A stretch of 64,000 nt of DNA from Candidatus Electrothrix communis (GTDB lineage Bacteria; Desulfobacterota; Desulfobulbia; Desulfobulbales; Desulfobulbaceae): the NCBI GenBank assembly GCA_030644725.1, contig CP130629.1, positions 3,115,501-3,179,500 on the forward strand, given 5' to 3'. Shown piece by piece: positions 17,073 through 24,680 of the stretch. The translations under genes and the position numbers were made by a program. Within the stretch, counting starts at the first letter, position 1; the number at the start of each line of letters is the position of its first letter. The notes under the pieces are model-generated. The model was not told the DNA's origin. It made no database searches and saw nothing but the letters and a program-made list of their open reading frames with translations.

Positions 17073-19519
17073 AGGCCCCCCAAAGCATCCCGAAAAAAAA
17101 GCAAGGCGATTCTGACGAATACGAATTTGCTGGACTTCGCCGCCAAGGACTGGAGTATGCCCAGCAGCTCTCCGGTGAGATCTGGACCGACTATAATCTC
17201 CACGATCCAGGTGTCACCATCCTGGAGCAGCTCTGCTTCGCCCTTACCGATCTCCTCTATAGAACCGATTATACAGTACCAGATCTGCTCACTGACCCGA
17301 ATGGAGGCATGGATTATCAATCCCTTGGCCTGTATACTCCGGAGGAGATCTTTCCCTCCCGGGCAGTGACTGTGGATGATTATCGCCGAGCCCTGTTCAG
17401 CGAGATCGCCGAGATTGACAATGCCTGGCTGGAACCCCTTGCCGGAGCAGAAAGCCCCCATTGCGGTCTCTATCGCATCCTGGTTTCCCCGGTTCTAAGT
17501 GTCAGCGAGAACAACAAAACCGCCCAGCGCCTCAAAGAGAAGATCGCCGAGATCTATGCCAGCCATCGTAACCTCTGTGAAGATGTCGAGGAGATCGTGT
17601 TGCTCCGCCCAGTACCCTGCCAATTGGAGGCAAGAATCCGCCTGGACGGGACCTGCAGTGCAGAAGAAGTACTGGCCGCAATCTATCATCTGACCAATCG
17701 GGAAGCAACAGCTCGCCTGGATATCAGCCCGTACACGGTGTTGGCGAAAAAAGAACGACCTGAAGATCTCTTGAACGGTCCGTTGACCGGGATGCGGGTG
17801 AGCGGCCTCAACCGTACTGCCCAACGTCGCGCCCCTGATCGCGGACAACTGTTTTCCTTGCTCAATACAGTTCCTGGGGTAGAACGCGTGGATAGCTTCA
17901 GGCTGTCTGCGGATCAGACCGCATTACAAACGATCTTAGCAGTAGGAGACCTGCCCTGTTATCGGGTGACCTTTCCAGAAGTCCCCGAGCAATCCAAGAT
18001 TCTCCTGACCAAGAACGGACGGGAGATGACCTGCTCCTGGAGTCGCTTCCGTACCCTACTGGAAAAACTCGAATTCAACGACAAGGCCATGCGGGGGCAG
18101 CAAGGCCAGAGCAAATCGGCCAACCTGTATCCCCTCCCCCAGGGCACCTATCGCAATCCCGGCCAATACGCCTCAATCCAAAACCTCTTCCCGGACAGTT
18201 ACGGCATTAATGCCCACGGGGTGCCAAAGCATTATCCTGTCGAGGAAAAAGCGGCGGCGGCCCAGCTCAAGGCCTATCTCCTGCCCTTCGAGCAAATTCT
18301 GGCCGATTATCTGGCCCAGCTTGAGCATCTGCCCAGCCTTTTTTCAGTGGAACAGGACTTGCGTCAATCCTACTACCGGCAGCAGTTAGACAGCTCCAAG
18401 GTGCCGGGTATTGACAAGGTCTTGCCCCCGGAAACAGAGGAAGATATGCAGAAGATCCACCGTCAATTTGATAATTACCGGGATCGAAAAAGTCGCGTGC
18501 TGGATTACTTGCTGGCGCTGTATGGGGAACGATTCACTGGAATTTCTCTACGTAATTTTAATTGGTATCAAGATACTGGAGAATTTGAAGATGAAATGAT
18601 TAATATCAAGGCTCGCCTGTTAAAACATCTGGTTGAGATAAATCGCAACCGCAGCGCAGCCATTAATTACCAGCAGGCCATCTGGGACAATCCAGAGAAT
18701 ATTTCCGGCCTGCAAAAAAAGGCGGCGATCCTCCTGGGATGGGAAGATGGCAGCCATAACCGATCCCTGACCCAGGGATTCAGCCGGGAAGGATTGACCA
18801 TTTTAAATGACTGCTGTGGAATAGGAACGACCGATTCAGGTATTGATGCGGATGATGAACTGGAGCCGGTGCAGCAGATGGATTTCCCTGAAGCAACGCT
18901 GGCGGAGCTCCGAAAAATGGCCCACCCCCTCCTCTCCCGGCACGGCAGCATAACAACAACCCTGCTGCGGGACGGGGCACGGTTGCAAGCCTACGGACTG
19001 GCCATACGAAGATCCGACATGGCTATACGAGTGCGCCTGCGGTCAACCCATTCCAGGCCTTGTTGGCTTCCTGGCCTGTTTAAAGATCACGAACAAACGG
19101 CTGTTGCGGTCAATGCCCTACGCACCCTCTTAATCCGCCTGAATAGGGAAAGCGAGGGCATGCATATTGTGGAGCATATCCTCCTGCGGCCTGCCAAGGA
19201 TGCAGCTGTGGCAGAGGAGGAAGATTTTTACTCCAATCGCATCTCTGTGGTCTTGCCGAACTGGACACCCCGTTGCAGTAACCGGCAATTTCAGTTGCTG
19301 GTGGAGGAAACAGTACGGATCTGCTGTCCGGCCCATATCATGCCTGTTTTTTATTGGTTGGATGCCGCCCAAATGACAGAATTTGAGGGTCTCTACCTTG
19401 GTGCTATGGCCACGCAGCATTGCCGTTGCTGTGAGGGTGGAGGTAAGAAGCAGAGCTGCGTCGGGCTGCGAAACTTTTTGTTGCGGCATCAGCCACCGCT
19501 GGAAGAGCAACCGTGGTGA
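17069..19519 (+). CDS. Second baseplate J/gp6-like wedge protein (Afp12-type position)
   Basis: An 816-residue protein starting inside the stop of the fibre-like gene. The N-terminus has the signature shared by J-like wedge proteins of eCIS: SGEIWTDYNLHDPGVTILEQ followed by LCFALTDLLYRTDY. The middle holds long helical sections; near the C-terminus is GMHIVEHILLRPA and then a Cys-rich tail (CRCCEGGGKKQSC) that may bind a metal. In eCIS loci two large J-like proteins of this sort form the heterodimeric wedge; the other is at 1142. The pair is normally adjacent, so the 11-kb minus-strand insert lies within what should be one operon. Confidence 0.82.
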   Translation: MKAPQSIPKKKQGDSDEYEFAGLRRQGLEYAQQLSGEIWTDYNLHDPGVTILEQLCFALTDLLYRTDYTVPDLLTDPNGGMDYQSLGLYTPEEIFPSRAVTVDDYRRALFSEIAEIDNAWLEPLAGAESPHCGLYRILVSPVLSVSENNKTAQRLKEKIAEIYASHRNLCEDVEEIVLLRPVPCQLEARIRLDGTCSAEEVLAAIYHLTNREATARLDISPYTVLAKKERPEDLLNGPLTGMRVSGLNRTAQRRAPDRGQLFSLLNTVPGVERVDSFRLSADQTALQTILAVGDLPCYRVTFPEVPEQSKILLTKNGREMTCSWSRFRTLLEKLEFNDKAMRGQQGQSKSANLYPLPQGTYRNPGQYASIQNLFPDSYGINAHGVPKHYPVEEKAAAAQLKAYLLPFEQILADYLAQLEHLPSLFSVEQDLRQSYYRQQLDSSKVPGIDKVLPPETEEDMQKIHRQFDNYRDRKSRVLDYLLALYGERFTGISLRNFNWYQDTGEFEDEMINIKARLLKHLVEINRNRSAAINYQQAIWDNPENISGLQKKAAILLGWEDGSHNRSLTQGFSREGLTILNDCCGIGTTDSGIDADDELEPVQQMDFPEATLAELRKMAHPLLSRHGSITTTLLRDGARLQAYGLAIRRSDMAIRVRLRSTHSRPCWLPGLFKDHEQTAVAVNALRTLLIRLNRESEGMHIVEHILLRPAKDAAVAEEEDFYSNRISVVLPNWTPRCSNRQFQLLVEETVRICCPAHIMPVFYWLDAAQMTEFEGLYLGAMATQHCRCCEGGGKKQSCVGLRNFLLRHQPPLEEQPW

Positions 19520-19749
19520 GAAGATACGACTGGAACTCTTGAGCACTTTTTGCGTTTCCGCTTTGTTTGCTTTATAATTCAACATAAAAGCTTGAAAATG
19601 AGGCCTGACAGTACCCGAATCACAACACCTCATGGGGATATGTCAAAAACAATCATGGTCGATAAAACTCTTCATCACGGCATCCAGCACCTCAAGCTGC
19701 TCTTTGACCGGGACGAAACGGTGAGCACCCCTTTACGGACCATCAAAGG

Positions 19750-20457
19750 GTGCAGCTGGAGCAGATCAGAAAGTACAGCCTTTACTTGGTGGAACAGCCT
19801 AGGGTTTCGGCCAGCTACCAAAATCAGGCGGTCAATGCCATCCGCCTTTGGTTTGAGGGAGTGCTGGGCCAGACCTTAGACCCGGTCGTCATTCCCCGGC
19901 CCAAGCGAGAAAAAAAGCTGCCTGATGTGCTCAGTGAAGAAGAAGTGGCCTTGATTTTTCAACAGATCAAAAATCTCAAGCACAAGGCACTGCTCTATCT
20001 CATCTACTCCGGCGGACTCCGTCGAAGCGAGGTGCTCAATCTCAAGCCTGCTGACATTGATTCGGCACGAAACTGCATCATCATTCGGGGTGGCAAGGGC
20101 AAGAAGGATCGGATCACCCTGCTTTCGCAAAAGGCTCTGGAATTGCTGCGGGAGTATTACAGGCAGTATCAGCCCAAGGACTGGCTTTTTGAAGGGGCTT
20201 ATGGCGGCAGATACAGCACCACCAGTCTGCGCAAGATCTTTCAGCGGGCGTTGGCCAAGTCCGGGGTGCGGAAAAAGGTGACCTTGCACAGCCTGCGGCA
20301 TAGTTTTGCTACCCACTTGCTGGAACGAGGCACGGATTTGCGCTATATTCAAGCTTTGTTGGGACACAGCAGTTCTAAGACCACGGAAATCTACACCCAC
20401 ATCACCTCAAAGGGTTTTGAAAACCTGAAATCACCGCTGGATGAGATGGATATTTGA
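19750..20457 (+). CDS. Tyrosine recombinase / integrase, Xer-like
   Basis: 235 residues from a GTG. All catalytic residues are present: Arg91 in SGGLRRSE, the beta-hairpin Lys in GGKGKKDR, His180-x-x-Arg183 in HSLRHSFATHLLE, His206 in LLGHSSSKTT and Tyr215 in EIYTH. The C-terminus SPLDEMDI is typical of this Xer-like group. The N-terminal SAM-like domain is short: it starts at QLEQIRKYSLYLVEQ, and a frame +1 stretch just upstream (about 19640-19740) encodes HGIQHLKLLFDRDE, which could be the missing first helix, so a frameshift near 19710-19750 is possible. The extra helix of integron integrases is absent. It opens insert 2 of the eCIS locus and is followed by three palindromes. Confidence 0.87.
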   Translation: MQLEQIRKYSLYLVEQPRVSASYQNQAVNAIRLWFEGVLGQTLDPVVIPRPKREKKLPDVLSEEEVALIFQQIKNLKHKALLYLIYSGGLRRSEVLNLKPADIDSARNCIIIRGGKGKKDRITLLSQKALELLREYYRQYQPKDWLFEGAYGGRYSTTSLRKIFQRALAKSGVRKKVTLHSLRHSFATHLLERGTDLRYIQALLGHSSSKTTEIYTHITSKGFENLKSPLDEMDI

Positions 20458-20461
20458 GGGG

Positions 20462-20502
20462 ACTGGTCTTTAGCCGCCCATATTGGCGGGCTAAAGACCA
20501 GT
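20462..20502. repeat. Inverted repeat 1 downstream of the recombinase
   Basis: A 14-bp perfect stem, ACTGGTCTTTAGCC against GGCTAAAGACCAGT, with a short GC-rich loop region. It begins five bases after the recombinase stop. It has no T-run, so it is more likely a recombination or REP-type structure than a terminator. Confidence 0.7.
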
Positions 20503-20524
20503 TTGAGTAAAGATATAGTCGGAA

Positions 20525-20547
20525 ATAAAAGCCACTGTGGCTTTTAT
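20525..20547. repeat. Inverted repeat 2 downstream of the recombinase
   Basis: An 11-bp perfect palindrome, ATAAAAGCCAC facing GTGGCTTTTAT across a single base. It lies 22 bases after repeat 1. Confidence 0.7.
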
Positions 20548-20553
20548 GGGACA

Positions 20554-20585
20554 ATGTTATAGGCAATGAGGAAAGCCTATAACAT
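20554..20585. repeat. Inverted repeat 3 downstream of the recombinase
   Basis: An 11-bp perfect stem, ATGTTATAGGC facing GCCTATAACAT across ten bases. It ends 30 bases before the start of the first cargo-like gene. Confidence 0.7.
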
Positions 20586-20615
20586 CGAATAAAGCCAATT
20601 TAAAAAGGTTGAGAT

Positions 20616-21092
20616 ATGTATGAACAAGTAGAGAAGCCAAAAGAGAATAAAAGTAAAGCCGTTGCTAATTCTGTTGTTCAGAAAAAGAGTGGTGTGAAGC
20701 AAGGTTTTGGGTTTGTAGATAATCGACCGGGAAATATTATGCAGCGAAGGTTTCAAAAAGAAGTGGATCAGAGCCAACTGTCACAACCAATACAACAAAA
20801 AATAGATCTTTTCAAATTGCAAAAGGAACAGCAAGACTGGAAGAAAACCGGACCAAACTACAATTATATGAAAACAGTTGATAACGATACGCGAGGTGAT
20901 TCAGCCAATATAGTTGGAATGTATTGGGTAAAAGACGGAGGTGGAGGATTTAAAAAGGAAAAGTACGGAGCGTCATCTTTTGACTACCAATTAGTGGGGC
21001 GGGATGGGAAAAGAAAATACCGACCTCCAATGATGAAAAAAAGTGGTCAAAGTATTGGCGAGGTGCAAGCCAACTATGAAGAGCGTGACTGA
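20616..21092 (+). CDS. Putative eCIS cargo protein 1, interrupted by an in-frame TGA
   Basis: A 158-residue reading frame whose first 45 residues (MYEQVEKPKENKSKAVANSV, then QKKS..KQGFGFVDNRP and QRR) match the start of the protein at 21279. This leader is, to my knowledge, common on DUF4157-type toxins and other proteins near eCIS loci. The part after residue 45 is basic and unassigned. The frame ends at TGA 21090-21092 but continues with no further stop to TAA 21225-21227, adding NGKTFNAHVAISDFDHTRNE and a charged tail. Protein-like sequence after the stop suggests a recent TGG (Trp) to TGA change, so the full gene was probably 20616-21227 and is now a truncated or dead toxin. Codon use is AT-rich compared with the eCIS core genes. 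Confidence 0.65.
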   Translation: MYEQVEKPKENKSKAVANSVVQKKSGVKQGFGFVDNRPGNIMQRRFQKEVDQSQLSQPIQQKIDLFKLQKEQQDWKKTGPNYNYMKTVDNDTRGDSANIVGMYWVKDGGGGFKKEKYGASSFDYQLVGRDGKRKYRPPMMKKSGQSIGEVQANYEERD

Positions 21093-21278
21093 AACGGAAA
21101 AACTTTTAACGCCCATGTTGCTATTAGTGATTTTGACCATACAAGAAATGAGATTGAATTATGGGAGCAACAAGAGAGAGCTAAAATTGTTGGGAAAGAA
21201 CAGCAGGTGCGAAATAAGTTGAAGTAAATTTTGAATGAATAGCTTATAGCAGAAATAGAAATTGAAAAGGTTTGAGAT

Positions 21279-21824
21279 ATGTATGCACAAGTAGAGAAGC
21301 AAAACGAGAATAAAAGCAGAGCGGTTGCTAATTCTGCTACTCAGAAGAAAAGCAAAGAAAAGCAAGGCTTTGGGTTTGTCGATAATAGGGCTAAAACAGT
21401 TCAGAGAGTAACAGGAAAGGAGTTAGATTCATTAAACCGACTAAATGGTGGAAGAATTAACGTTAAAGTAGAAGACTCAGAAAACAGACAGCAGGTTGAG
21501 CAGCGACTTGAAGCGATGATTGGAAGTAACTGTCCACAAGCATCAAGCCAAAATATATCAAGATGTGTACAGTATATGCTATCCCATGATCCAAAAAGTG
21601 GTGGGGGAATTGGTCAATATAACGGAGACTCGGTATTTCACATATCCCACGGAAAAAAGGACGGAAATGATGGAGTCTCAATATTTTTTATTCATGTTCC
21701 ACCCGAGAATATTCATGAGGATGTAAAAATTATCGGCATTGGCCAACACACAAGTGGTACAACATATAAATTAGACTGGGGTGTAGGGACTCCTTGGGTA
21801 AAGGGTGCAAATATTAAGCTTTAG
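21279..21824 (+). CDS. Putative eCIS cargo protein 2 with the same leader
   Basis: A 181-residue protein. Leader: MYAQVEKQNENKSRAVANSA, then QKKS..KQGFGFVDNRA and QRV, nearly the same as in the gene at 20616; the 20 bases before the start are also alike in both. The body (about 45-181) has a Cys pair at NCPQASSQNISRCVQYMLSH and ends with VGTPWVKGANIKL; no known toxin domain is recognised. With the eCIS tape-measure and DUF4157 genes nearby, the simplest reading is a payload whose N-terminus serves for loading. No immunity gene is obvious, as expected for eCIS cargo aimed at other organisms. Confidence 0.6.
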   Translation: MYAQVEKQNENKSRAVANSATQKKSKEKQGFGFVDNRAKTVQRVTGKELDSLNRLNGGRINVKVEDSENRQQVEQRLEAMIGSNCPQASSQNISRCVQYMLSHDPKSGGGIGQYNGDSVFHISHGKKDGNDGVSIFFIHVPPENIHEDVKIIGIGQHTSGTTYKLDWGVGTPWVKGANIKL

Positions 21825-21850
21825 AAAAAATATTAGATAATTAGCAGGAA

Positions 21851-21900
21851 CCCATAACAAAACCTAAAAATCATTAAAACGATTTTTTAGCCTCATTGTT
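21851..21900. repeat. 50-bp repeat, copy A (before the ATPase/nuclease gene)
   Basis: About 40 of 50 positions match copy B at 23629. It contains nested inverted segments: CTAAAAATC faces GATTTTTTAG, and the outer ATAACAA faces TTGTT near the other end. The folded shape recalls a recombination site such as attC, but no recombinase consensus is proven. It may also act as a terminator for the preceding cargo gene. Confidence 0.7.
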
Positions 21901-22025
21901 GAAAAAAAGGAGTACTCCTCTGGTACTTCTTTCACTATATCCTCAAGATAATCAACCGATTGCACTAATCCTATTCAGAGGGTATATTTAGAAAAGGTAC
22001 TGAATTAGGATAATAGGAGAAGGTC

Positions 22026-23567
22026 GTGAAAAAATTACCCATCGGAAAACAGGATTTTAAAGGACTTATTGAAGGTGATTTCCTCTATGTGGATAAGACA
22101 CAGTATCTTGTTACATTAGCTGAGTCTAGTGTTCCAATTTTTCTTTCTCGCCCTCGTAGATTTGGTAAATCATTGATGGTAAACACCTTTAAAGAGCTAT
22201 TTATGGGCAGTAAAGAGCTTTTTAAAGATACCTACGCCTATGATAACTGGGACTTTGAACAAGTCAATCCGGTGATTCGTTTGGATTTGAGTAAGGTTAA
22301 TGGTGATGATCCCCACATCGTTTCGGAGAAACTGCTCGAATTGATATATAATGCGGCGGAGCATATAGGTATAGAGATCAGAGAAACTCCCTATCCGGAT
22401 ATAGCCTTTGATAGGCTTATCCAAAAGGCAGGAAAAAAGACTCCTGTTGTAATCCTAATCGATGAATATGACAATCCTATTCTCAATAATCTTAAAAACC
22501 CTCGGCTCGATGAAATAAAAATCATACTTAGTGGGTTTTATAAGATGATCAAAGCCAATGAGGAGTTTATACGCTTCCTATTTATTACTGGTATCTCAAA
22601 GTTTACTCATGTGGGTATATTTAGTACGTTAAACCACCTTAAAGATATAACGCTCTCGAAAGAGTACGCTGGGGTATTGGGCTACACAGCAAATGATATT
22701 GAAGTTTACTTTCCTGAACAAGTGAAAAGTGTTAAAGAAATTCATGGATTCTCAGAAAGTATCTTTTGGAAGAAACTGACCCATTATTACAATGGCTACT
22801 CTTGGGATGGTGAAGCTTTTGTGTATAACCCTTTTTCCATATTGCTTTTTTTTGACTCCATGGGAAAATTCACTCCCTATTGGATGGGTACTGGATCGCC
22901 GAGTTTTATCATCAACTATGCAAAAGATAAAAAATTCGATATAACAGATTTTGAACAGGTAGAAGTTCTAGATTCCTTTTTAAGTACTAGTGAAATTGAT
23001 ACAGCCTCACCAGAAAGTTTTCTCACACAAGCAGGATACTTGACCATAAAAAAATGCAAAGAAGAGAGCTATATTCTGGACTTCCCAAATCAGGAGGTTC
23101 GTCGTTCATTTTGCGAATTGATACTGAAGTCACAGTACATGATACAGGATTCAGATTTACTATTAGTAAAACCGGCGCTTCAAGAAGCTCTCAATGGGAA
23201 AGATGTAACTAAGATTATTGAGCAGTTTAAAATCATCTATTCATCAATACCCTACATGTACTTTGATTCCAATAAAAATGAACACTTTTATTCAGCCCTT
23301 TTACTAATGTATTTACAAGCGTTAGGTTTCGATACTGTACCTGAACGAGTGGGTAATAAAGGACGACTTGATCTTTCTCTTCATTATAAAAATACTGTCT
23401 ATATTTTTGAATTAAAAGTTGATTCAGCAACGAAAGCTATAAAACAGATCATTGATAAAAATTATGCTGGAGCATATCAGAATAAAGAAGTTATTCTTGT
23501 GGGCATTCAGATTGATTTTACGGAGCGTAATATTAAAAAGTATAGCGTGAAAAAAAATGAACCATAG
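22026..23567 (+). CDS. AAA-ATPase-like / PD-(D/E)XK nuclease fusion protein (second copy)
   Basis: A 513-residue protein with a GTG start after an AGGAGAAGG site. Domain order is as in the gene at 14254: FLYVDKTQYLVTLAE, Walker A variant RPRRFGKSLM, Walker B LIDEYDNPI, and a C-terminal nuclease core GRLDLSLHYK then FELKVDS (D...E-x-K). It is diverged from the first copy and much more AT-rich. The gene lies precisely between the two copies of the 50-bp repeat, which suggests it moves as a cassette. Biochemical role unknown. Confidence 0.85.
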   Translation: MKKLPIGKQDFKGLIEGDFLYVDKTQYLVTLAESSVPIFLSRPRRFGKSLMVNTFKELFMGSKELFKDTYAYDNWDFEQVNPVIRLDLSKVNGDDPHIVSEKLLELIYNAAEHIGIEIRETPYPDIAFDRLIQKAGKKTPVVILIDEYDNPILNNLKNPRLDEIKIILSGFYKMIKANEEFIRFLFITGISKFTHVGIFSTLNHLKDITLSKEYAGVLGYTANDIEVYFPEQVKSVKEIHGFSESIFWKKLTHYYNGYSWDGEAFVYNPFSILLFFDSMGKFTPYWMGTGSPSFIINYAKDKKFDITDFEQVEVLDSFLSTSEIDTASPESFLTQAGYLTIKKCKEESYILDFPNQEVRRSFCELILKSQYMIQDSDLLLVKPALQEALNGKDVTKIIEQFKIIYSSIPYMYFDSNKNEHFYSALLLMYLQALGFDTVPERVGNKGRLDLSLHYKNTVYIFELKVDSATKAIKQIIDKNYAGAYQNKEVILVGIQIDFTERNIKKYSVKKNEP

Positions 23568-23628
23568 TTTTGAATAAATCAGCTTATGACTCATAGCCAA
23601 AGATAATAATAAAAACAATCATACAACT

Positions 23629-23678
23629 CCCATAACAAAACCTAAAAGCCATTAAAAACGTCTTTTAGCCCAATCGTT
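23629..23678. repeat. 50-bp repeat, copy B (after the ATPase/nuclease gene)
   Basis: Direct repeat of the element at 21851 with the same nested inverted structure: CTAAAAG faces CTTTTAG, and ATAACAA faces a CGTT end. It lies 61 bases after the stop of the ATPase/nuclease gene and 36 bases before the Rpn-type gene. Confidence 0.7.
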
Positions 23679-23714
23679 ACGAACGCTCTTTAAAAAAAAG
23701 AAAATTATATCATT

Positions 23715-24584
23715 ATGAAAAACAGACAATACGTATCCTTTGACTGGGCAATTAAACGACTCTTACGATCAAAAGCCAATTTTGGTATCTTAGAAGGCTT
23801 CTTATCTGAACTTCTCAAGGAAAACATCACTATTCTTGAAGTACTGGAATCCGAATCCAATAAAGACTTCAAACAACATAAGCAAAATATAGTCGACCTG
23901 AAGGTAAAAAACTCCAAGGATGAAATTGTCATCATTGAAGTGCAGTACGACCGTGATTACTCATTTTTCCATCGCATTCTCTGGGGTACATCAAGGGTGG
24001 TTACCGAGCATCTTCATGAGGGGGATGATTATCTTCGAGTTAACAAAGTAATCTCTGTTAACCTCATCTATTTCGACTTAGGGGAAGGGGAAGATTATAT
24101 CTATCATGGCTCCACATCGTTTAGGGGTATCCATAAAAACGACGTATTGCATCTCAAAGCGAAGGAAAAAACAGAGCTAGACAAAGACAGTGTGACAGAA
24201 ATATTCCCAGAGTATTACTTGGTAAAAATAAATCGTTTTGATGATTTAGCAAAAGACACCCTTGATGAATGGATATACTTTTTAAAAAATGAAGAAATTA
24301 AACCTGAATTTACTGCTCAAGGCTTACAAGAAGCCGGAAGGCTTCTCGCCTATACCAAACTGAAAAAAGAAGACCAGATCGACTACAATAATTATATTGA
24401 TAATCGTCGCAGAAGAGATAGTGAGCTTCGAACGAAATTCAGTGAAGGGCTTGAAGAAGGTTTAGAAAAAGGTTTGGAAAAAGGAAAACGGGAAACTGCA
24501 CGATCAATGAAAAAAGAAGGTATTCCTGTTGAACTCATTCAAAAATGTACCAATCTATCTATCGACGAAATCAACAATTTATAA
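23715..24584 (+). CDS. Rpn-family PD-(D/E)XK recombination nuclease (PDDEXK_2)
   Basis: A 289-residue protein. The N-terminus FDWAIKRLLRSKANFGILEG and the core HKQNIVDLKVKN followed by IIEVQYDRDYSFFHRI are the hallmarks of the Rpn/YhgA-like family, a DNase fold active in RecA-independent horizontal transfer in studied members. The C-terminal helix has the common EEGLEKGLEKGKRE repeat and a short helix-turn-helix-like tail. Nuclease residues D and E-x-Q are present. It lies in insert 2, next to copy B of the repeat. After it, 24585-24680 holds a GC-rich hairpin (CCGCTTGAGCGG) and then the eCIS tape-measure gene. Confidence 0.87.
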   Translation: MKNRQYVSFDWAIKRLLRSKANFGILEGFLSELLKENITILEVLESESNKDFKQHKQNIVDLKVKNSKDEIVIIEVQYDRDYSFFHRILWGTSRVVTEHLHEGDDYLRVNKVISVNLIYFDLGEGEDYIYHGSTSFRGIHKNDVLHLKAKEKTELDKDSVTEIFPEYYLVKINRFDDLAKDTLDEWIYFLKNEEIKPEFTAQGLQEAGRLLAYTKLKKEDQIDYNNYIDNRRRRDSELRTKFSEGLEEGLEKGLEKGKRETARSMKKEGIPVELIQKCTNLSIDEINNL

Positions 24585-24680
24585 AATTATACGTTCGAGA
24601 AAAAGACAACCCCGCTTGAGCGGTCTTGAAAAAGAAAATTATACAAAAATTAACTGTGTCTTCTGTTTAAAGAACAATCC

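Noticed and set aside
20616-21227. Selenocysteine recoding of the TGA in the first cargo-like gene
   Set aside because: I see no convincing SECIS hairpin just after the TGA, and the context fits Trp better.
19750-23678. A classical integron (IntI plus attC array)
   Set aside because: The recombinase lacks the extra helix of IntI and the 50-bp repeats do not end in a clear GTTRRRY core. Kept only as cassette-like.
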